NCBI RefSeq assembly: GCF_000378425.1
Contig: NZ_KB899831.1
Span: 1 to 63,298, forward strand
Source: Cohnella laeviribosi DSM 21336
GTDB lineage: Bacteria > Bacillota > Bacilli > Paenibacillales > Paenibacillaceae
Reading direction: 5' to 3'
DNA: 63,298 nt
Below the pieces are notes generated by a model, which saw only the letters and a list, made by a program, of their open reading frames with translations, was not told the origin of the DNA and searched no databases. Position numbers and translations under genes: made by a program. Below, one piece after another: positions 57,186 through 63,298 of this stretch. How positions within the stretch are numbered: position 1 is the stretch's first letter; every line of letters begins with the position of its first letter.

Positions 57186-58580
57186 TTGCCGGGCCAATCC
57201 GCAATCGTCACCATCGACAGCTTTTATGCTCGCAGATTGAACAATGAGAGAAGGATACTCGTATATTTGCCGCCCGGTTACGAAGAGAGGACGTCCAAAC
57301 GGTATCCCGTCCTGTACATGCATGCCGGACAGCGGGCTTTCGAGCCGGCGAAGCCCGGGACGGAGTCGTGGAACATCCATAAGGCGGCTGACCGTCTGAT
57401 CGAAGAAGGAATCATCGAGGAAATCATCATCGTGGCGATTGCCCACGTCCGGCCGGTGACGTCCAACGAATACTACCATTTTGTCGCGCCGGCTGCCGAG
57501 GCCAAGCACATCGCGTGCACGGGTCTCGATTACGAGCATTTCATTATCCGCGATTTGAAGCCTTATATCGACCGGCGGTTCCGGACGCTTCCCGGTCCCG
57601 CGAACACCGGTCTGATCGGATCGTCCGCCGGAGGCTTGTCCACGTATCATATCGGCTTCCGCAATCCGGACGTGTTCGGCAAGCTGATCATGCTGTCCCC
57701 GTACTTCGTAAAGGCATGGCTGGACGAAAACGGAGAGGCGAAGCTTGGCGAAGAGACGCTGTACCGGCCGTATACGGACAAGCTGCCGCTGAAGCTGTGG
57801 TTCGACATCGGCGATGCGGAGGGGCTGTTCCTGCCCCGGCATGTCCGCGGCGTCGTCGACCGGCTGGTGGCAGCGGGCTACCGGTACGGAGAGGATATCG
57901 GCTATCTGCTCAAGCCGGATGCCGCCCATCAGGAAGCGGACTGGGGCGAGAGAGTGCATATTCCGCTGATTTTCATGTTCGGCAAAACGCCGGGACGCGT
58001 CGCAGCCGTAGAGCTTCTGGGCCGGGATTCCGCCGCGCTCAAAGGGATGAAGACGCAGATCAACGCGGTCGCGCGGTACGATAACGGCCTCGAGCTGAGC
58101 GTGCTGAACGGCGATTACCGGGTTCAAGACCCGGAGGTGCTGGAAGTGCTGCCGGACGGGACCGTCAAGCCCAAGCGGGAAGGCGAAACCGCCGTAACGC
58201 TGACCGTAGACGGCGTCGAGGCGACACGGACGTACCGCGTCGTGAACGAGCTGTCCGAATTCGTCAACGTCGCGATGAGCGTGGAAGTGCCCCCCGAATC
58301 GGCGCCAGCCGAAAGCATTTACGGCGGGATGGGCATGAAGCTGATGCGCGACGGCGGCGGCCGGTATGCCGGCCGCTTTCTCGTGCCCCGCGATACCGGC
58401 TACCGGTTCCGCTTTACCAGAGGCTTCCGCAGATTTGAAACGGCGGCCGACGGAAGCGCGCTGCCCAACCGGGCTTTCCGCGCGGCGGAGGATCTGGTTC
58501 TTCATTACAAGGTCGAGCGCTGGGAGGAAAAGGCTGTCGACTCGCCGGAGAGGAGGAGCCATGCAGATCAAACCTTTTGA
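57186..58580 (+). CDS. Putative esterase (alpha/beta fold) with C-terminal Ig-like region
   Basis: 464 residues. Residues 1-260 resemble the esterase D/Fes-type family (PF00756): strand LVYLPPGYEE, nucleophile S147 in GSSAGG, Asp in FDIGDAEG and His in PDAAHQEADWG. Residues ~290-350 look like a bacterial Ig-like (BIG2) module. No signal peptide. The TTG at 57186 has GGGAGGAGG 4 nt upstream. Overlaps the next gene by 20 bp, so coupled. It could release a product or hydrolyse an acyl ester made by the following genes. Confidence 0.82.
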   Translation: MPGQSAIVTIDSFYARRLNNERRILVYLPPGYEERTSKRYPVLYMHAGQRAFEPAKPGTESWNIHKAADRLIEEGIIEEIIIVAIAHVRPVTSNEYYHFVAPAAEAKHIACTGLDYEHFIIRDLKPYIDRRFRTLPGPANTGLIGSSAGGLSTYHIGFRNPDVFGKLIMLSPYFVKAWLDENGEAKLGEETLYRPYTDKLPLKLWFDIGDAEGLFLPRHVRGVVDRLVAAGYRYGEDIGYLLKPDAAHQEADWGERVHIPLIFMFGKTPGRVAAVELLGRDSAALKGMKTQINAVARYDNGLELSVLNGDYRVQDPEVLEVLPDGTVKPKREGETAVTLTVDGVEATRTYRVVNELSEFVNVAMSVEVPPESAPAESIYGGMGMKLMRDGGGRYAGRFLVPRDTGYRFRFTRGFRRFETAADGSALPNRAFRAAEDLVLHYKVERWEEKAVDSPERRSHADQTF

Positions 58581-59988
58581 GCCCGCAACGGACATTCCCT
58601 ATTACTATCCTTGCCATTTTCCCCTGATTCACGAAGTGTTGAAAGGGCAGGGCTCGGAGAGCAGCCTGAGCCTTCTGGCCAATTCCCGCCTGTACGGACT
58701 GCCGTCCTGCTCAAGTTCGGGACTCGTCAAGACTTATTTCGACAAGCTGGATTACGGCGAAGCCATCTGGAAAACGAAAGGCCGAACGGAGTATCCGAGC
58801 CTCGAAGAGGGACTTGCCCACATTCGGCGGCGCGCAAGCCGCGGCGAGCTGACGATCGCCACCGGCACCAGCTACTATCTTCCCTACACCGACGACTATC
58901 TCAACCCCAAGTACATCGAAAAACTGACCGAACCTGGCTCCCGGCTATATCTGGTGGACCATTGGCTTGGCGTATACGGCGCGGAGGACGACCGGGTCTT
59001 CGTCTACGATCCGGTTCCCGCCCGCTATACCGGCTCTCTGTCCGTCAAGGCCTTCGGCGATTTCTGGAAAGGGAACGGGGCGATCCCCGAGCTTGCGGGA
59101 GCCAAGCGGAAAGAACGGCTTTATACGTACGGCACCGTCGACATCGAAGCGGAGTCGAAGCTGACTCCGGCTTTGTTCAAGGAAGCGCTGCTGCGCGCGC
59201 TGGCTACGCAAGCGCACGAGTTCCTTGCCGGAAGGGAAGTAACGAAGGGCGAGCGCACGTACTATTTCGGTCATGCCGTCTCGCTGCAGCTGCTGAAACG
59301 GCTGCATCTCGGGCTTGCCGAACCTGAAGCCTCGCTCGGCTCCATTTCCGGATTTCTGTTCGACATGCGCTGGAGCCGCTATTTCGCCCGCGATTTGCTG
59401 CGCGAGCTGGCGGAGCGGTTCGGCGGCGCGCATGCCGGCTATTTGGCCGAATTCGCCGAAATCGTCGAGGAATGGGAGAACGCGCACAAGAGGCTGCAGG
59501 GACTCGGGACGAGAACGAAGGCCGCGGACCGGCTCCGCGAGCTCAGCGTTGCGCTGGAACGGCTCATCGGACACGAGTATCGGCTGTACGAGCGCATTCG
59601 GGCGGACCATGCGGCCATCCCGCCGTTCGCCAAGGCGGGCAAACCCGAGCGGGCGGAGGCGTCGCGGCATCGGGAGGCGCTCGTTCGGATCGTGCTCGAG
59701 AGCTGCCGGGAAATGAACCGGTACCATAACGGCTCGATCCCCGTCGAGCTGGGGCTGCAGGCGCCGCTCTACGGGCGCAACGGCCATCTCGACTCGCTCG
59801 GCCTCGTCACGCTGCTGGCCACGGTCGAGCAGGGGATTCAGGAGGAACTCGGCATCGGGCTGGCGCTGTCCGGCGGATCGGAGCTGGCGCCCGCCATGGC
59901 CGACAGCCCGTACCGGACCGTGGACAGCTTCGTAGGCTACCTGCTGGAACGGATGCCGGAGAGGGCCGAGGCCGGGGAAGCTATTTGA
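58561..59988 (+). CDS. BtrH/C39-like cysteine acyltransferase domain fused to an acyl-carrier domain
   Basis: 475 residues, start ATG 58561 after GAGGAGG. The N-terminal ~180 residues resemble the BtrH_N/C39 cysteine fold: candidate triad C18 (YYYPCHF), H134 (LVDHWLGVYG), D150 (FVYDP), with the LPYTDDYLNP loop seen in that family. A helical middle follows. Residues ~392-465 look like a carrier protein: LDSLGLVTLLATVEQ with S412 as the phosphopantetheine site, then a typical AdSPYRTVDSFVGYL helix. In butirosin synthesis BtrH moves an acyl group from a carrier to an amine; here both parts seem to be one protein. Domain calls are by eye. Confidence 0.68.
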   Translation: MQIKPFEPATDIPYYYPCHFPLIHEVLKGQGSESSLSLLANSRLYGLPSCSSSGLVKTYFDKLDYGEAIWKTKGRTEYPSLEEGLAHIRRRASRGELTIATGTSYYLPYTDDYLNPKYIEKLTEPGSRLYLVDHWLGVYGAEDDRVFVYDPVPARYTGSLSVKAFGDFWKGNGAIPELAGAKRKERLYTYGTVDIEAESKLTPALFKEALLRALATQAHEFLAGREVTKGERTYYFGHAVSLQLLKRLHLGLAEPEASLGSISGFLFDMRWSRYFARDLLRELAERFGGAHAGYLAEFAEIVEEWENAHKRLQGLGTRTKAADRLRELSVALERLIGHEYRLYERIRADHAAIPPFAKAGKPERAEASRHREALVRIVLESCREMNRYHNGSIPVELGLQAPLYGRNGHLDSLGLVTLLATVEQGIQEELGIGLALSGGSELAPAMADSPYRTVDSFVGYLLERMPERAEAGEAI

Positions 59989-60000
59989 AGGAGGTGGAGC

Positions 60001-61386
60001 ATGTATCGAAGCTTCCTGTTGGATCGGTTCGAGGAATTCGGTCCGCGGACGGCGTTCGTATGGCGCGGAACGGAGTATTCGTACGAATGGCTGCTGGACT
60101 GCATCGCGCGGATGTCCGAACAGCTTTGGGCCGCGGACATCGAAAGGAAAGTCGTCTCGCTGGAGGAGGAATACTCGCCTTATGCCGTCGCCGCGCTGTT
60201 TGCCCTGTTCGGCAGCCGATGCATCGTGCTTCCGCTCGACAACAAGCTGGTCGAGAACAAGATCCGGGAGTATTTGAAGATCGGCGAGGCCCAGGCCCGA
60301 ATTCGCGCGGGCGAAGGCGGCCTCTCCGTTCGCCCGCACCGGGACGGGAGAGCCGCCCATCCGCTGCTCGCTTCCTTGTTGATGGAGGGGGCGCCCGGAC
60401 TCGTCCTTTTCTCCTCCGGATCGACCGGGAAGAGCAAGGCCGCCGTTCACCATGTCGACCGTTTGTTGGCGAAATACCGGAGGATTGGAACTGCGAGGCG
60501 GACGATACCGTTTATGATGTTCGACCATATCGGCGGCATGAACACGCTGCTGCAGACGCTGGCGAACGGGGGCAGCCTGTACATGCTGCAGGATCGGTCT
60601 CCCGCGGAAGTATGCAGAGTCATCGAACAATACCGCGTCGAAGCGCTGCCGGTGTCGCCCACGTTCATGAACCTGCTGCTCTTGAGCGAGGCGTACAAAG
60701 AGTTCGATCTCTCCAGCCTGCAAGTCGTCTCCTACGGTTCCGAAGTGATGCCGGAGAGCACGCTTGCGGCCTGGAACGCACTGTTTCCCGGGGTGCGCAC
60801 GGTGCAGGCTTACGGCATGTCGGAAATCGGGATTTTGCGGACAAAGTCCAAAAGTACGGACTCGCTGCTGTTCTCCATCAACGAGGACGGCGCGCAGTAC
60901 CGCATCGTGGACGGCATGCTGGAGGTCAAGACGGCAACCGCGATGCTGGGCTACTTGAACGCCCCCGATCCGTTTACCGAAGACGGCTGGCTGCGGACGG
61001 GAGACGAAGCGGTCGCCGAGGGCGGGTATATCCGCATTCTCGGCCGCCGCTCGGAAATCATCAACGTCGGCGGAGAGAAGGTGTACCCGGCCGAGGTGGA
61101 GAACGTGCTGCAGCAGCTCGACTGCATCGAGGAAGTCGCCGTCGGCGCCGAGCCGAGCGGCATCACGGGACAAATGGTGACGGCAACGGTCAGGCTGCGG
61201 GAGGAACTGCCCCTCAGGGAGCTGCGCCGCCGGATCTGGGCATATTGCGCGGACAAGCTGCCCGCCTACAAAATTCCGCAGAAGATCGTCGTGACGACCG
61301 AATCGCTCACAAGCAGCCGCATGAAAAAAATCCGAACGCCGCTTCCGGAAGCGGAAGGCGGACGAGCCGAACCGGCCGTGCGATAG
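60001..61386 (+). CDS. AMP-dependent acyl/aminoacyl ligase
   Basis: ANL-superfamily adenylating enzyme, 461 residues, somewhat short (~500 usual). P-loop LVLFSSGSTGKSKAA (135-149), YGMSE (271-275), TGD (333-335), hinge GRRSEIINVGGEKVYP (348-363), catalytic K442 in the SSRMKKIR tail. AGGAGG precedes the ATG 12 bp after the carrier fusion. Likely to activate a carboxylic acid and load it on the upstream carrier domain; the acid cannot be named. Confidence 0.85.
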   Translation: MYRSFLLDRFEEFGPRTAFVWRGTEYSYEWLLDCIARMSEQLWAADIERKVVSLEEEYSPYAVAALFALFGSRCIVLPLDNKLVENKIREYLKIGEAQARIRAGEGGLSVRPHRDGRAAHPLLASLLMEGAPGLVLFSSGSTGKSKAAVHHVDRLLAKYRRIGTARRTIPFMMFDHIGGMNTLLQTLANGGSLYMLQDRSPAEVCRVIEQYRVEALPVSPTFMNLLLLSEAYKEFDLSSLQVVSYGSEVMPESTLAAWNALFPGVRTVQAYGMSEIGILRTKSKSTDSLLFSINEDGAQYRIVDGMLEVKTATAMLGYLNAPDPFTEDGWLRTGDEAVAEGGYIRILGRRSEIINVGGEKVYPAEVENVLQQLDCIEEVAVGAEPSGITGQMVTATVRLREELPLRELRRRIWAYCADKLPAYKIPQKIVVTTESLTSSRMKKIRTPLPEAEGGRAEPAVR

Positions 61387-61428
61387 GGGAATCTTTTTTT
61401 CCAAACTTAATCCGAAAAGGGAGCGTGT

Positions 61429-62193
61429 ATGACGATGCAAACGACGGTCGAACGCTACGCGCAGGAGCTGGAGCAATTTCACCGGGACGGTTACGTGCTG
61501 TTCAAAAACGTGCTGGACCCGGCGCAGGTCGCGGCCGTAAAAGAAGGCATCCGCCAGGCGTTCGAAGGCAAGGGGCCGGAATCTATGCTTCAGGGGCCGA
61601 TGTTCGAGAAAGGGGAAATTTTCGAGTCGCTCATCGACTACCCCGGCATCATCGACTTCATCGAAGCGGTGCTCGGTCCGGACTGCCAATTGAGCAGCAT
61701 GAACGGGATGCGGACGATCAGGGAAAACGCGGTCAGCAAATGGCATGTGGACGAAGCGCTGTTTTTTCCGCTGCCGGACGGCGTCGAGCTTGATCCGCGA
61801 ATCCAGATGCCGGTCTATTTGACCAATGCGCTCTACTATCTGGACGACGTCTCGGAAGAGCTCGGGCCGACGCAGGTTGTTCCCGGCTCCCACCGGGCGG
61901 GCAAGCATCTGGCTTTCACCGAAGAAATCGGCCTATACAAAGGGCAGGGACCGATATCGGTACTGGCGAATGCGGGCGACTGTCTTGTGTTCAACAGCCA
62001 GCTCTGGCACCGGGGCGCTCCCAACCGGACCGACCGGCCGCGCTATGTGCAGCAGGTGATTTATCGAAAGAAATTTATCGTGCCGCATATGTGCCATGAC
62101 GTCAACGCCCTCTACCGGGTGCCGGAGGAAATCCTTCAACGCGCCAATCCGCGCAGGAAGCGCCTGCTCGGGTATAATCAGCAGATTTTTTGA
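61429..62193 (+). CDS. Phytanoyl-CoA dioxygenase family oxygenase
   Basis: Fe(II)/2-oxoglutarate dioxygenase, 254 residues. Iron ligands H106 and D108 (KWHVDEA) and H194 (LWHRGAP); R205 should hold 2-oxoglutarate. AAAGGGAG precedes the ATG. Last of the four-gene operon; it could hydroxylate the carrier-bound acid or the final product. Confidence 0.88.
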   Translation: MTMQTTVERYAQELEQFHRDGYVLFKNVLDPAQVAAVKEGIRQAFEGKGPESMLQGPMFEKGEIFESLIDYPGIIDFIEAVLGPDCQLSSMNGMRTIRENAVSKWHVDEALFFPLPDGVELDPRIQMPVYLTNALYYLDDVSEELGPTQVVPGSHRAGKHLAFTEEIGLYKGQGPISVLANAGDCLVFNSQLWHRGAPNRTDRPRYVQQVIYRKKFIVPHMCHDVNALYRVPEEILQRANPRRKRLLGYNQQIF

Positions 62194-62257
62194 GCGGACG
62201 GGGAACGGTATTCGGATAATAGAACGGGATGAGTGTATTCGTCCTTGAATGGCATCA

Positions 62258-62299
62258 CCCTCTATTAGGCCTGTTGGCCTGGTAGAGGGCGATTTTCTT
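62258..62299 (+). terminator. Terminator after the dioxygenase gene
   Basis: CCCTCTA..AGGCC (from 62258) pairs with GGCCT..TAGAGGG (ending 62289), then GATTTTCTTT. Confidence 0.75.
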
Positions 62300-62970
62300 T
62301 GGCGGTAAAAGGCGTTAAAAAATGAATGGAACCCGAAGGGGGCGGCTGTCATCTAGCGCCAAAGAAAGACTGCTTGCGTACAATTGGTTAGCGCACAGTA
62401 AGTGACTTTATAGCAACTGCATCGACCTTTTTCGCGGAAGGGTGCGATCGAAGTGCTATAAACGCAATTCCAACGCGCTTTGCACCTGAAACCCGGTAAA
62501 GTCGAGCCGCGAATTCGCAAAAAAGCAACTGCTAGCGCGAAACAGCCGGTACCGGCCGAAATAATTGCTTTTTAGGCAACTGGTGAAACGAACCATGTCA
62601 AGCGGGAGGATAATCCTGAGCGGACGGGCGGTACGACTACTTCAGCCTCGGGTTTTACAGTTCGAGACGTCTAGCCGTGCTTTCTCCTGGCTACGCTTCC
62701 AGATGTATGGGATTGAACGGTTACAAAGAACCGACGACCGGCATTACCGTTTCGACATTTGACGTTTACGAGACGGGTACCCGAGCGAAATAAAAAATAG
62801 ATGCAAAGGGAAGTAATTGTTGAAAGATTGCACGTCTAAAGTGTCTGTGCTAAGCTTAAAATAACAAAGGAAGCCGTGTTGCAGCACGGCTTCCCCGACA
62901 ACAGCCGCTTTTAAGGGCGGTTGGCTTGCGGGTAAACGATCCGAAATAGACCGATACCTTTGGCGAGGGC
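62300..62970. other. Intergenic region with GCAACTGC-type motifs
   Basis: No gene seen in ~670 bp. Short motifs AGCAACTGC (three, near 62418, 62524 and 62575 as GGCAACTGG) resemble the core of the 112-bp repeat at 18.4-18.7 kb. A perfect hairpin GGAAGCCGTG/CACGGCTTCC spans about 62871-62897, a likely terminator or antisense-RNA element near the toxin gene. Confidence 0.45.
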
Positions 62971-62978
62971 GGTCTATT
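62945..62978. terminator. Bidirectional terminator at the toxin gene end
   Basis: AATAGACCG (62945-62953) pairs with CGGTCTATT (62970-62978). It starts at the toxin stop codon on the minus strand and could also end a convergent plus-strand RNA. Confidence 0.65.
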
Positions 62979-63057
62979 TCTGTTTATGGAAGGAAAGTAT
63001 CATAACGACCAATGTCGCGAATGAAATCATCAGCGTCAAGGCCTGATATACTTCCAC
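62974..63057 (-). CDS. Holin-like type I toxin peptide (Hol_Tox-like)
   Basis: 27 residues: GTG start, then EVYQALTLMISFATLVVMIL and a short basic tail. One membrane segment covers almost the whole peptide. This closely fits the 'putative holin-like toxin' family of Bacillales type I toxin-antitoxin loci. GGGAGG lies 8 nt upstream and can pair with ATCTCCC just before it (loop GGAA), hiding the ribosome site. An ATG 6 bases earlier is too close to that site. An antisense antitoxin RNA is expected. Confidence 0.8.
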   Translation of the reverse strand: MEVYQALTLMISFATLVVMILSFHKQK

Positions 63058-63120
63058 GGGCATCACCTCCCTTCCGGGAGATTAGCCGACCGCCCTTGCA
63101 AGCCTTTCTGTTGTAAGTAG

Positions 63121-63129
63121 ATTATACCA
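63121..63129 (-). promoter_or_regulatory. Extended -10 of the toxin gene
   Basis: Minus strand TGGTATAAT (extended -10), about 65 bp before the toxin start. Confidence 0.55.
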
Positions 63130-63138
63130 TATTCAATA

Positions 63139-63163
63139 GCCTGCCAGGACTGGCGGGCTTTTT
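63139..63163 (+). terminator. Small terminator before the CRISPR array
   Basis: GCCTGCC (63139-63145) pairs with GGCGGGC (63152-63158, one T-G wobble), then TTTTT. Confidence 0.55.
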
Positions 63164-63191
63164 ATTTTGCTTGTTTTTCTAGGCATGTGTC

Positions 63192-63298
63192 GTTTCAATC
63201 TACGCTCCCCTGCGGGATGCGACACGTGCAGCATGTCAGCGACGTAAAGCAAGTCCTGGTTTCAATCCACGCATCCCTGTGGGATGCGACTTGGAGTG
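63192..63298 (-). CRISPR. CRISPR array, trailer end, type I-C-like repeats
   Basis: Two 32-bp repeats (63192-63223 and 63259-63290) flank a 35-bp spacer; eight bases of the next spacer reach the edge. On the minus strand the repeat starts GTCGCATCCC and ends GTGGATTGAAAC, as in type I-C arrays, so the array is read leftwards and this is its old end. The outermost repeat differs from its neighbour at four positions (repeat positions 10, 15, 16, 22), which breaks the GCATCCC/GGGATGC stem, as usual for the last repeat. The cas genes and leader should lie to the right. Confidence 0.92.

Noticed and set aside
58945..61908. A minus-strand open frame of nearly 1000 codons across the carrier fusion, ligase and dioxygenase genes
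   Set aside because: All three plus-strand genes have motifs, ribosome sites and correct lengths; the antisense frame has none.
62300..62960. Search for a tRNA or known small RNA before the CRISPR array
   Set aside because: No cloverleaf or conserved TTCGAATC-type arm was found; only small hairpins.

Overview
The window comes from a GC-rich Gram-positive of the Paenibacillaceae (Paenibacillus/Cohnella type). This is inferred from several features together: YesM/YesN two-component pairs beside LplB/YtcP-type sugar ABC permeases, sugar-uptake operons with no ATPase gene, a Bacillus-order pur operon (purE-K-B-C-S-Q-L-F-M-N-H-D) behind a purine riboswitch, GGAGG-type ribosome sites with frequent TTG/GTG starts, and a small holin-like toxin of the Bacillales type.

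Layout. 0-7 kb: a stand-alone glutamate-1-semialdehyde aminotransferase and an LCP cell-wall ligase (both minus), then a three-gene ABC-2 exporter and a Bcp peroxiredoxin (plus). 7-16.3 kb: a carbohydrate-uptake locus (two permeases, binding lipoprotein, YesM kinase, YesN regulator) followed by a cytoplasmic GH5 glycosidase. 16.7-20.6 kb: guaA and a guanine/hypoxanthine permease. 20.8-28 kb: a second YesM/YesN pair and a second LplB/YtcP/binding-protein set. 28.1-42.3 kb: a guanine-type riboswitch with its terminator, then the whole IMP pathway. 42.4-43.5 kb: a 39-residue membrane protein and an alpha/beta hydrolase. 44.1-52.9 kb: maltodextrin use, with lacI-type regulator and GH15 glucoamylase diverging from malEFG and a lipoprotein alpha-amylase. 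53-54.4 kb: an MFS exporter. 54.5-56.7 kb: a secreted cyclodextrin glucanotransferase (CGTase), minus strand. 57.2-62.2 kb: a four-gene biosynthetic-looking operon: esterase, C39/BtrH-like domain fused to an acyl-carrier domain, AMP-forming ligase, phytanoyl-CoA-type dioxygenase. 62.3-63.3 kb: a type I toxin gene and the trailer end of a CRISPR array running off the right edge.

How the genes fit together. CGTase acts on starch outside the cell, the lipoprotein amylase trims products at the membrane, MalEFG imports them and the GH15 enzyme finishes them in the cytoplasm under the LacI-family repressor. The two YesMN/Lpl sets are parallel sensor-plus-importer modules for other oligosaccharides. 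guaA, the permease and the pur operon form a purine synthesis and salvage region.

The least ordinary parts are: (1) the 57-62 kb operon with a cysteine-acyltransferase/carrier fusion; (2) the CGTase/esterase divergent region, where two promoters each feed a related leader RNA ending in an intrinsic terminator, and the CGTase leader also has a perfect palindrome in its promoter spacer and a two-codon ORF with an ideal ribosome site just before a second terminator; (3) five different decayed tandem-repeat tracts in the intergenic regions of the first 19 kb.
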